Source: Symsagittifera roscoffensis (taxonomy: Eukaryota > Xenacoelomorpha > Acoela > Convolutidae). From it: a stretch of DNA of 64,000 nt. Below are positions 22,501 to 30,545 of this stretch, piece after piece. The notes beneath the pieces were generated by a model. That model was not told the DNA's origin. It made no database searches and saw nothing but the letters and a program-made list of their open reading frames with translations. The translations under genes and the position numbers were made by a program. Positions within the stretch are counted from its first letter, which is position 1. Each line of letters opens with the position of its first letter. The stretch is taken from contig NC_087068.1 in the NCBI RefSeq assembly GCF_963678635.1, positions 806,001-870,000 on the forward strand, in the 5' to 3' direction.

Positions 22501-25500
22501 GTTATTTTGTCATGCTAGGTATTTACGAGAGGAATAAAAAAAATTACCCGTTAACCCAGTTTTTTCTAATCGGGTTAATTTTTATCAATAAAAGAAGTCA
22601 ATCACAAAGAGTCATAGTTTTTTCTTCGTAAATTGATATGTTTTTAAAAAAATCGATAGTCTTTTTGGGTTTCTGTGATTTCATTGACAGGTTTCCAACT
22701 GTCTCTTGGCTATGTTCTTTAATTTGATTAGATCTGAAGCTGAAATCAACTCTGGGAAGCCTTGCCAAGAGTGATGAAAATACGGTGTATGTTATTCGGT
22801 CAACATTCAAAGCTGCAGTGAGCCAGGTAGAACCCAGACATGTGATCAAGCGTCGATCGGCTGCCCCGAGGGCCTCAAATGAATCAATCTACATCATGAA
22901 TAACTGTTTCCTGATGAACTGCGATAAAATCTATTTTCTCGCTCTGGGAAATGAATGGAAAAGCAAAGATGGAAAACAGCCCAAGCCCCAGAATATCAGC
23001 GGCTGGTACACCGATATGACTGGCGACAAATGCCCCACCGGCAACACAAGCTTCACGTAAAAGGCTTTATTTTTGTTATACAATCATCTATTTTCTTTTT
23101 TTTGCTCCATTCAATTCTCTGAGCCATAAAGAGCCAGCGAATGTTTTCAAAATTGACTAAATTAAATTGGAATTTGGTAACGCCTGGTGGTGGTATAAAA
23201 TAGCTTTAACTATCGACAGCCTTAATAATTTAGATTAACCACGCGCTTTTTTGTTAATTTGCAATTCCGCGAACTTATTTGTTATCCTGGCCAATTGTCG
23301 ACTGGAGCATTGCATTTTTTGATGTGTAAAGCTGAAAATATGGTGGTTAGAAATTAGACGACAAGCAAATTAGACGGGTCCAGTAAAACGGAATTTAGAC
23401 GTTAAATTCGTTTTGCAAATCTAGCATTTTGGACGAATAGCAAAGGACTAACAAAATTTATTGCTTGAAGCCAACTTTCACCAAAACAAAGAGTTTATAA
23501 TCCCATTGCATATCAAAATATTTATTATAAATGTTTTTTAAAACGTTAATGTAAACTTTATGAAACCTTTTTGAAAGGCCGAAATTATTGGTGGCTAGGA
23601 AATTAGACGACAAAAGCAAATTTGACGTCTGCAATAAATTGGTTTTGAGACGTTAAATTCTTTTTGCAAATCTAAAATTTTACATGAATAGCAAAAGGCT
23701 AATAAAATTTTTAGCTTGAAGCGCTTTTTCACCAATTCAAAAGATTTTATAATCGCTTGCATATTAAATTATTTATAATAAATTATTTTCAAAACAGCGA
23801 CATTTGAAAAACAGATTTGCATTTAACCCCCATCGAACCCGAAATAAGCGTGTCACGTAGAAGTCAAGAAATAGAGACGCAACAACTGGTGTTATCGATA
23901 GACACAGAAACATCGCCCAAACAGACAACGGCGCAGGGGACTATGACAGAGGACGATGATGCCCCATTGTACAGAAGGAAACTCAGCAAGGCACTGGGAC
24001 ACAGGTTCATCGCGCCAGCATCCAGGCGGGACAAATACCTCAGACCCTTGATGCACTTTATCAAAGAAAAGGATCGGGGTTCTATTAAACAAGCCTACGG
24101 CACCTTCTTCTGCAACATAAAGAAGCGGCTAATGCGAGACGAATGCCTGATAATTGATGACCGAGTGGTGATTCCAACCCAATTGCGAGACACGGTACTG
24201 GATACCGTGCACCTGACACACCAAGGGACAGATGCGATGCTACATATCGCGGAAGACATCTGGTTCCCGCTTGTTCAGAGGAATAGTCGCATTGGGACAG
24301 GACTGCAAACAATGCAGAGAATAAGGTGAAAATCTTAAGTCGGTAATAGGAAAAAAAGCACCATGCGGAATGAAAAAATGGTAGAACCGAACGAGGAAGT
24401 CGAATTAGATTTTGTCGTCCGATGCCAGATGAACTAAACAAAGACGCTTATCTACTTGTTGCAATTGATAGATTTTCGAAAGACCAAACTACTAAGGTAG
24501 TCACAAATACTACGGTGGACACGGCCATCAAATCCATGCAAAGATACATAAATAAAGGGGTTGCCAGGCAAATTAGATGTGATCAAGCACAAAAATTTCC
24601 AGCTAAAAAATTCCAAGTCTACTGCAAATATAACAATATCAAACTACTTTTTGCACCAGTAGATTATCACAGAGTAATAGGACTTGTCGAAAGGCTAACA
24701 TAGACTCTCAAAACACGATTAGGTGTAATGATAATTGATCCAAACAACTCACCTTATAAATTGCCATCGGACGTAGCGCAGCTAATCAAAACACTAAGAA
24801 TAAACCCACCTCCTGGAACCAAGTTTTCACCGTTTGAAATGCACATGGGTAAGAAACCCAACACAATAACATCAAACTTAGCCACTACAAGTAACCAAAA
24901 TAACTTAAGCTGGAAATTTTTAATAAGCAAAGTGTTTAGACAAAAAGAGACTCGAGAGACCGCCACTATCACGAGAACGAACAAATACTTAACATGAGCG
25001 CATGTTCAGAAGAGGGGGTCGTAAACAATCGTAGTCGAGAAATTTGAGAAACACATCTGGAGATAATCAACCTCGACAGAGACATGACGGAGAAACAAGG
25101 TGCGCAGCTTAAAAAATTGAAACTAGGTATTCGAAATATGCTGGAAAAGTAGAAACAACACCGGACAAAAATTTGAGAGAAAAAATAGTGCGAAAGACGG
25201 TGAGGATAGCGCAAAAGGTAAAGAACATCAAACAATTTCAATAGAAATACAAGACACATTCTAACTTCTACGCCGCATACAGCATGGGTCCAAACGTTCG
25301 GGAAACAGCCTAGGCTATTATGAACTAGTGGTTTTGCATTCGTCCCAAGTTCAAAACTGTATTGTTACTGTAGACCAACGCAACTGAGTGACTTCGATGC
25401 GTATAAGTCCGCAATTTATAACAAGAGTTACCGGTTTTTAGACATTGAAAATCCGGAGGCACCAAGACATCCCATGTTTATAGAAACAGGGGGGGGGGGC

Positions 25501-28500
25501 AATACAAAAAGACCAGCGCAAAAGAAAAACCAATCGAATCAGCAACAACGAAACAAAAAGAGGCCGAGGACACCGAAGACCAACGGGCACACGACCAATA
25601 ACAGGCAACGACCACAAAACAGCTACACGACAACACGGAAGAAGAACGGGAGGGCTACCAAAAGCAAGGGGTATACAGTTCAATATCTCTGCATCCTCAG
25701 CCTTGGACTACGAAGTATCTTTCACCTCAAGGGAAGAGGGAATTCATGAATCAAACAAGTAAAAGTGGGATACCCAGAAAACACCCCCACCAACCAGAAC
25801 GTCAACTCGGGCAAGAACCAGCACACTGTCCTCGAATTTTGCTAATGCGATACCAATAATGCAGGTGGGGATAAAGAAGAAGCAAACCCCACAACCAACA
25901 CCAAGCCAAGAAGCAATCTCTCTTGAGAGCATTGATGGGAACAATCACAAAAGAGAAGGAGAGTGAGAAGAAAGAACAAGTGGTGGCGTGCCTCCAGTTT
26001 TTAAAGACAATAGAAAAACCAAAGACCACCGAGTTGATAAGCATTGCCACGAGCAGTGACTCCAGCAGGGTCGAAAAAGTAACAACGGAAAGAGACACCA
26101 ACAAAAACGAGGAGGGTGGCGAAATAAGTTCCAGAGAACAAACTAATGTTCAAGAGACGAGACAAAGAGAGGATATGTCAATAGAATAAACTCAGCAACA
26201 AAACTAAAAACTCTTTTTCTTACAAACGGGGAAATATTATCCGTCCTGATTATATATTTTTACATCCGTTATACTATTTATAAATGCCATAGTAAGTTAC
26301 TTATGGAGCATTATTTATATTCGGCCTTGAAGGCTACGCAATAGACTGCGACCTTCAGGTCATACTAGTGACGTGTATGTCACGATTTGTTATGCGTGCT
26401 CTAATTGTCGTCAGATTATTTATTAAGATTCAGTCGTAACTAATAATATACCTTGATTGCCTTATCTGGCTATATAACTCAGCTCGGAAGTTAGAGCAAC
26501 TCGGAACGTGAATGTGCACGGATAGGGATTCCTTATACAGGAACCACACGATAGAAATACTCTATAACAAGCTATATGGGCTAAATGCAGAGCAAGTGTT
26601 TCAAATGCTGAGGTCTATGAAATGATTAAATAAATTTTTATTTGAGACGTTGTTCCAATTTTGTTGGATGAGTCGATGGTTTTCTGAAACATTTTCACCG
26701 CCGCTCCTTCGATTGCATTTTGACTGTTTTTGCGAATTGCCAGTTAGCCTGTGTCTTAAGTGTCAGTGAGAGAAGTGAACCTTTACGTATTAGTAAAAAC
26801 ATTTAGGTGTCAATGATCAAACTGAAATCACTTTTTCAATTCATCTCTCTTCTTCGGTTTGAGAAAATGGTCTTCGACACTTTGGCTTTGCGTTTCTGCT
26901 GAACTTCATTTCAAATTCTCAAACTTTGCAAATGGCTCCAAAATTACTGACGTACTTTTAGTTACAACGGGGATTTCAATTTTCAGATTTTCCAGTTTCA
27001 TTTAGTTTTTTTGGCAATTTCCCCACTGCCTGTCGGCAATGTTTACTTTCCGAAAGCTTTTTAAAAAATTCTATCTCTCATTGTAGTTTAAGCGGTTTAT
27101 TTTAAATCTCGTTTAACACAAGCGACCAAAAATTATTGCCACGTTGTTATTGATTTTCAAGTGGATTTGTTCAACTTAAATTTTAATTACTCATTTTGTC
27201 GTGCTAGTTGATCAAGGGGCGAACGAATCTTCTGCATTTTAGGGTAACGATGAAGACCAATGAGACAATTGATACGCTGGGCATCTCCAATATTCAGATA
27301 AGGTATAGCATTCTCACTTGTAATTTTTAAACCGGCATTCTTAGAATGACATAGTGATAATGTCTAAGTAAAAGCAAGACACTTTATGACACATCATAAT
27401 CATAAGTGATAATGTCTTTTTAAACCAGCACTTTTAGAATGACACAGTGATAATGTCTAAGTAAAATCAAGACACTTAATGACAGAAACGTTTGAGCATT
27501 GTCTTGTTGATGGCTCTTTTCAATTGTATGAATGTTTTTCGATGTGTAGCATGGTGATTGACACCTGGAGATTCGGACCCTCCGAGAACAACAAGTGGTT
27601 CAAGTACTGGTATGCAGAGAATCTCACACTCTCTTTCACGTTCAGCTCCAAAGAGCACTCCTATCCTCTGACTAACGGGTACATAGCCGCCCCAAGAGAC
27701 AAGTCCTACGCATGTCAGTCGCCAGACATCTGGCCCATGCAACCCAGGGATGACATCAAAGGGCGATCGGCCTCGCTTCTCTTCCAGAATCTACAGGTGG
27801 GCTTGGCTCTGTCCACAAACCGCGGATTTCTCGTGTTCTCTCTAGTTTTCTCAAAATTATTTTCCCGTATGAGGCAATTGGAATCACATTTTGCATCATG
27901 TCTCTTCAAAAAAAGAATTGCCAGCTTAATTTAGCAGAAGGGGGCTTTGAAAGCTTAGTTTAGGTTCTGAAAGTTGGTTCCCAAAAAGTAGAGAGTAGAA
28001 GTTAGCTATTTGGACTAGATTATGTTTGTGATATACGAAAGATGGTATTGTAGGAGAGTAGCTGTTGTATGAGTGATTATGTTTGTGATATACAAAGGAT
28101 GGTATTGTAGGAGAGTAGCTGTTGTATGAGTGATTATGTTTGTGATATACGAAGGATGGTATTGTAGGAGAGTAGCTGTTGTATGAGTGATTATGTTTGT
28201 GATATACGAAAGATGGTATTGTAGGAGAGTAGCTGTTGTATGAGTGATTATGTTTGTGATATACAAAGGATGGTATTGTAGGAGAGTAGCTGTTGTATGA
28301 GTGATTATGTTTGTGATATACGAAGGATGGTATTGTAGGAGAGTAGATGTCGTCGGAGTGTGTTGTGTGATTATGTTTGTGATATACGAAGGATGGTATT
28401 GTAGGAGAGTAGCTGTTGTATGAGTGTGTTGTGTGATTATATTTGTGATATACGAAGGATGGTATTGTAGGAGAGTAGCTGTTGTATGAGTGTGTTGTGT

Positions 28501-30545
28501 GATTATGTTTGTGATATACGAAGGATGGTATTGTAGGAGAGTAGCTGTTGTATGAGTGTGTTGTGTGATTATGTTTGTGATAAACGAAGGATGGTATTGT
28601 AGGAGAGTAGCTGTTGTATGAGTGTGTTGTGTGATTATGTTTGTGATAAACGAAGGATGGTATTGTAGGAGAGTAGCTGTTGTATGAGTGATTATGTTTG
28701 TGATATACGAAGGATGGTATTGTAGGAGAGTAGCTGTTGTATGAGTGATTATGTTTGTGATATACAAAGGATGGTATTGTAGGAGAGTAGATGTCGTAGG
28801 AGTGTGTTGTGTGATTATGTTTGTGATATACGAAGGATGGTATTGTAGGAGAGTAGCTGTTGTATGAGTGATTATGTTTGTGATATACAAAGGATGGTTT
28901 TGTAGGAGAGTAGATGTCGTAGGAGTGTGTTGTGTGATTATGTTTGTGATATACGAAGGATGGTATTGTAGGAGAGTAGCTGTTGTATGAGTGTGTTGTG
29001 TGATTATGTTTGTGATAAACGAAGGATGGTATTGTAGGAGAGTAGCTGTTGTATGAGTGATTATGTTTGTGATATACGAAGGATGGTATTGTAGGAGAGT
29101 AGCTGTTGTATGAGTGATTATGTTTGTGATATACAAAGGATGGTATTGTAGGAGAGTAGATGTCGTAGGAGTGTGTTGTGTGATTATGTTTGTGATATAC
29201 GAAGGATGGTATTGTAGGAGAGTAGCTGTTGTATGAGTGTGTTGTGTGATTATGTTTGTGATATACGAAGGATGGTATTGTAGGAGAGTAGCTGTTGTAT
29301 GAGTGATTATGTTTGTGATATACAAAGGATGGTATTGTAGGAGAGTAGATGTCGTAGGAGTGTGTTGTGTGATTATGTTTGTGATAAACGACGGATGGTA
29401 TTGTAGGAGAGTAGCTGTTGTATGAGTGTGTTGTGTGATTATGTTTGTGATACGAAGGATGGTATTGTAGGAGAGTAGCTGTTGTATGAGTGATTATGTT
29501 TGTGATATACAAAGGATGGTATTGTAGGAGAGTAGATGTCGTAGGAGTGTGTTGTGTGATTATGTTTGTGATATACGAAGGATGGTATTGTAGGAGAGTA
29601 GCTGTTGTATGAGTGTGTTGTGTGATTATGTTTGTGATATACGAAGGATGGTATTGTAGGAGAGTAGCTGTTTTATGAGTGTGTTGTGTGATTATGTTTA
29701 TGATATACGAAGGATGGTATTGTAGGAGAGTAGCTGTTGTATGAGTGTGTTGTGATTATGTTTGTGATAAACGAAGGATGGTATTGTAGGAGAGTAGCTG
29801 TTGTATGAGTGTGTTGTGTGATTATGTTTGTGATAAACGAAGGATGGTATTGTAGGAGAGTAGCTGTTGTATGAGTGTGTTGTGTGATTATGTTTGTGAT
29901 AAACGAAGGATGGTATTGTAGGAGAGTAGCTGTTGTATGAGTGTGTTGTGTGATTATGTTTGTGATATACAAAGGATGGTATTGTAGGAGAGTAGCTGTT
30001 GTATGAGTGTATTGTATGAGTGATTATGTTTGTGATATACAAAGGATGGTATTGTAGGAGAGTAGCTGTTGTATGAGTGTGTTGTGTGATTATGTTTGTG
30101 ATAAACGAAGGATGGTTTTGTAGGAGAGTAGCTGTTGTATGAGTGTATTGTATGAGTGATTATGTTTGTGATATACAAAGGATGGTTTTGTAGGAGAGTA
30201 GCTGTTGTCTGAGTGTGTTGTGTGATTATGTTTGATATACAAAGGATGGTATTGTAGGTGAGTAGCCGATGTATGAGTGTGTTGTGCTGTGTTGTGTTTG
30301 TTCACTTGCCCGCTTTGTAGTTTGACGTGAATCTCATCTTCAACGGGACAGCTGGAGAGGCGCCAGCATTGAGGACTGGCTTCTCAGACGGTGTGGACTG
30401 TGACGACAGACTGGGCAAGGGGGGAGTGGTGGGACTGGCCTTCCTAGTGCTGGTGCTGCTCGTCTCCCTCTACGTCGTCACCATTCTCTCCACTGCCCAG
30501 AACCCAGTGTTCGGAGACAAGCAGATTGTGGTCGCACAGGAGTAG
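7599..30545 (+). CDS. ATP6AP1: V-type ATPase accessory subunit Ac45 homologue (8 exons)
   Basis: Exons: 7599-7678, 20927-21050, 21306-21365, 22353-22371, 22732-23056, 27243-27302, 27550-27796, 30321-30545. All introns are GT-AG, and the total of 1140 bases gives 379 residues plus stop. The protein has a signal peptide (MFEISVFILLIASAAASL), then PLVIWTRS like the start of mature Ac45, KCAVVVFDTQ-ISLDDLA (like the LFLQDKLSIEDF region), a dibasic site RHVIKRR near residues 130-136 where Ac45 proteins are processed, a luminal beta-rich part with NLT, NTS and NGT glycosylation sites, one membrane helix at about 339-361 and a short tail with FGDKQIVV. Ac45 is a single-pass accessory protein of the V-ATPase proton pump; it helps assembly and trafficking of the membrane sector in acidic organelles. 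It is somewhat shorter than the human protein. Exon 4, only 19 bases, is the least certain; it was chosen because it keeps the phase. The introns are packed with transposons. Confidence 0.8.
7820..8230. repeat. Imperfect inverted repeat (fold-back) in intron 1
   Basis: The left arm near 7850-7960 carries caacgccgacaa, cagcgccgaaaatt and tagctattcaccgcgc. The right arm near 8095-8190 carries the complementary words gcgctgtgaatagctttt and ttcggcgttgtgaaaagc. Each arm contains two or three roughly 30-base sub-repeats. The short ORF at 8095-8328 is a by-product of these. Possibly a fold-back or MITE-type element. Confidence 0.45.
8770..9030. repeat. Dispersed repeat R1, diverged copy
   Basis: Shares attcgagatttcccatcgga, cccagttttctct, gattattgaca and atgattcatcagttttgcg, in order, with the two closer copies at 9935-10470 and 13005-13545. 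No coding sequence. Confidence 0.55.
9300..9775. repeat. Three degenerate tandem units of about 180 bp
   Basis: The words ctcgaaaact-c-ctc, aaatctgagattttg, cacaaaaattatg and ccaaattttcgattttttga recur about every 180 bases, at roughly 9370, 9550 and 9735. The ORFs here are low-complexity by-products (Phe/Lys-rich). Confidence 0.6.
9935..10470. repeat. Dispersed repeat R1, left copy
   Basis: From ttcgatattttccatcggaa to gaattgctgcgcgat this is almost collinear with 13005-13545, including a G run (ggagggggggtcagttcata) and aacggtgtttgtttatg. The two copies flank the gypsy fragment in direct orientation. No coding function seen. Confidence 0.8.
10471..11018 (+). other. Possible 5' LTR region of the gypsy fragment
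   Basis: No gene. The sequence ends ...tatatcaca directly before TGGCGCAGCCAGCAGGAT (11020-11037), which has the form of a primer-binding site next to an LTR end. The Gag start codon overlaps this site. I cannot place the start of the LTR or find its partner. Confidence 0.3.
11019..12970 (+). pseudogene. Ty3/gypsy retrotransposon: Gag, zinc knuckles, protease, start of RT
   Basis: Gag starts at 11019 (MAQPAGFAAQDNRTD) and is open apart from a TAG at 11364-11366, with a one-base shift near 11705. The nucleocapsid part has two zinc knuckles at 11969-12077: CNRCGRPFDQGHLKIC and CKNCGKPNHFAKMC. An aspartic protease follows, with LTVDTGSPVSFL at 12374-12410 (DTG catalytic triad) and MGLDLQGQ further on. 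The Gag-Pol frame stops at 12788-12790, and RT-like text continues in a shifted frame (IETFLTEGHITKLDK, CFIAPIVITVK) to about 12968, where it ends abruptly against repeat R1. RT, RNase H and integrase are missing, so the element cannot move by itself. It lies in intron 1 of the Ac45 gene on the same strand. Confidence 0.85.
13005..13545. repeat. Dispersed repeat R1, right copy
   Basis: Direct repeat of 9935-10470, with a longer G run (ttttgggggggggggg near 13275-13296). The ORF at 13415-13633 is a chance reading of it. It abuts the broken end of the gypsy fragment. Confidence 0.8.
13660..14185. repeat. Diverged partial units of the 985-bp tandem repeat
   Basis: Contains older versions of the words found in the main units: cctcatgatggagggaccga, ggaccgattgttggaaat, attgaatactcaaaattcaaag, and ggtgctaggtattttagc near 14052. 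No gene. Confidence 0.5.
14531..14818. mobile_element. Pair of fold-back elements in tandem unit 1
   Basis: Two adjacent palindromic elements: 14531-14669 begins GGGGCGTTCAAC and ends GTTGAACGCCCC; 14675-14818 begins GGGCAGCACAACAG and ends TTGTACTGCCCC. They are separated by TCTAA. Inside both, the 10-mer CAGTGCCGAA and its complement TTCGGCACTG recur about eleven times in all. The inverted ends and short length suggest a MITE or fold-back DNA element. No transposase. Confidence 0.6.
15535..15819. mobile_element. Pair of fold-back elements in tandem unit 2
   Basis: Second copy of the same pair, with the same GGGGCGTTCAAC start, the same central cgcccctctaag junction and a similar end (ttattgcccc). 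Small changes show it was copied with the tandem unit rather than inserted separately. Confidence 0.6.
16461..17735. other. Intronic non-coding stretch
   Basis: I see no gene or clear repeat. The open frames here are short and on scattered strands. Confidence 0.4.
17738..17782. repeat. Short direct repeat, left of the BEL/Pao remnant
   Basis: tgacatgtgcgtcaaagtgg and its flanks match 19651-19697 (tgacacgtgcgtcaaagtgg). The pair brackets the reverse-strand BEL/Pao text and may be what is left of its LTRs. Confidence 0.5.
18010..19135 (-). pseudogene. BEL/Pao retrotransposon remnant (Gag zinc knuckle, protease)
   Basis: Read on the reverse strand, from 19135 down. First comes a Gag-like region: LCFNYLRHLKFADQLRHVGQ in one frame and CRTDGCTKKHHTLLH in the next, together the zinc-knuckle pair typical of BEL/Pao Gag (the HHTLLH ending is characteristic). 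Two expected cysteines are lost (Tyr and Leu in their places). A protease-like stretch follows at 18627-18271 (IIRCDFAELVTP, then HYIPIGWKTPLGWLLGHN, like the xTPLGWxLxG segment), then a piece from the RT entrance (LLQRIRGNPAMKAKYQEDIN, 18281-18021). Stops and frame changes separate all parts. RT, RNase H and integrase are absent. Confidence 0.7.
19136..19650. other. Intronic non-coding stretch beside the BEL/Pao remnant
   Basis: No gene seen. The Leu/Gly-rich short frames near 19300-19600 are not convincing. Part of this may be the 5' end of the reverse-strand element. Confidence 0.3.
19651..19697. repeat. Short direct repeat, right of the BEL/Pao remnant
   Basis: Partner of 17738-17782. 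Confidence 0.5.
19877..20548 (+). CDS. CCCH zinc-finger protein resembling ZC3H3 C-terminal fingers (single exon)
   Basis: Intact frame of 223 residues. Two adjacent CCCH fingers: Cys48-x7-Cys56-x4-Cys61-x3-His65 (VCKFFLQGSCTKPNCSYSH) and Cys75-x8-Cys84-x5-Cys90-x3-His94 (VCQEFLQNKFCPRGSNC, then LFRH). Order, spacing and wording (CKFFLQGxC, CSYSH, FCPRG) resemble the last two fingers of ZC3H3, a nuclear factor for mRNA polyadenylation and export. The rest is a Ser/Asn/Lys-rich tail ending in an acidic DSPMSLLDDILDS segment. A T-rich splice-acceptor-like site (tttttttttcag, near 19840-19850) precedes it by about 27 bases. An AATAAA lies near 20777. It lies in intron 1 of the Ac45 gene on the same strand. 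It may be a nested gene, the last exon of a larger gene, or a retrocopy; the open frame suggests recent or current function. Confidence 0.6.
   Translation: MRFSRNAAAKTSMSVFRKDNRIESSLCNHYKNKILARKRPDSRKTEVCKFFLQGSCTKPNCSYSHISRSNRFSVCQEFLQNKFCPRGSNCLFRHITNASKKNHDLPSQPTNTQRIQSFKLTRNLNISPKFAKADSKSAKEKKSCVTGNTNTSESSDLIVHLEKSKAHPKNESSNNSNCFLLLDVTKNEDNDGLESSLIDSPMSLLDDILDSKTHSILPDFIRR
21366..22340. other. Intron 3 of the Ac45 gene
   Basis: No gene seen. The word ctagcata-agagctcgct-gcgct near 21371-21405 also occurs at 9061-9090, a minor dispersed repeat. Confidence 0.4.
23340..23805. repeat. Tandem duplication of about 240 bp (two copies)
   Basis: The words aattagacgacaa, gacgttaaattc-ttttgcaaatcta, gaatagcaaa-g-ctaa and tataatc-c-ttgcatat appear in order at 23350-23590 and again at 23598-23805. 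Non-coding. Confidence 0.7.
23817..25260 (+). pseudogene. Ty3/gypsy integrase fragment
   Basis: From 23817 the frame gives the integrase zinc-binding part (VVIPTQLRDTVLDTVHLTHQ, then GTDAMLHIAEDIWFP), ending in a decayed Cys region near 24310. After frame changes come the core segments VEPNEEVELDF (first catalytic Asp), LVAIDRFSK, QIRCDQAQKF (second Asp) and GLVERL (catalytic Glu), followed by a TAG at 24701-24703. Text continues as LGVMIIDPNNSPYKLPSDVA and FSPFEMHMGKKPNT, the usual C-terminal part of these integrases. It is the downstream half of a gypsy element; the gag-protease piece at 11019-12970 could be from the same family, but it lies 11 kb away. Same strand as the host gene. Confidence 0.8.
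25261..26230 (+). pseudogene. Decayed 3' end of the gypsy element
   Basis: Hydrophilic open stretches rich in Gln, Asn, Thr and Lys (25474-25749 and 25923-26189), after a G run (gggggggggg at 25490-25499). I recognise no envelope protein. These probably represent the tail of Pol, in broken frames. Confidence 0.35.
26238..26655 (+). repeat. Probable 3' LTR of the gypsy fragment
   Basis: A purine tract (acggggaaa) near 26228-26236 precedes it. Inside are a TATA-like TATATAA at 26471-26477 and a polyadenylation-like AATAAA at 26629-26634, in the expected order. No 5' partner is present, so the edges are estimates. Confidence 0.4.
27326..27483. repeat. Tandem duplication of about 90 bp in intron 6
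   Basis: tttttaaacc-gca-t-ttagaatgacactgtgataatgtctaag-type text occurs at 27326-27413 and again at 27416-27483, just before exon 7. It includes aagtaaaa-caagacactt-atgac in both. Confidence 0.65.
28017..30295. repeat. Minisatellite of 57-bp and 66-bp units in the last Ac45 intron
   Basis: About 36 near-identical units. The core is gattatgtttgtgatatacg, then aaggatggtattgtaggaga, then gtagctgttgtatgagt (57 bp); many units add gtgttgtgt to make 66 bp, and a third kind has agatgtcgtaggagt. Long and short units alternate irregularly. Both lengths are multiples of three, so the reverse strand is open in two frames over most of the array (27926-29512 and 28015-29325). The array fills almost all of the intron between exons 7 and 8 and ends about 25 bases before the acceptor at 30320. 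Confidence 0.95.

Noticed and set aside
24085-24441. A reverse-strand ORF over the gypsy integrase
   Set aside because: Shadow of the integrase frame; composition is Leu/Ser-rich with no domain.
27926-29512. A 528-codon reverse-strand ORF with 19- and 22-residue repeats
   Set aside because: It is a reading of the intronic minisatellite; a second frame is open too and there is no unique sequence, signal peptide or domain. Kept as a finding about the repeat, not as a gene.
28017-30295. CRISPR array
   Set aside because: The repeats are contiguous without unique spacers, and the context is animal-like.
22353-30545. The exons at 27550 and 30321 as two separate small genes
   Set aside because: Their phases join with the upstream exons and together give the Ac45 order of luminal domain, membrane helix and tail.
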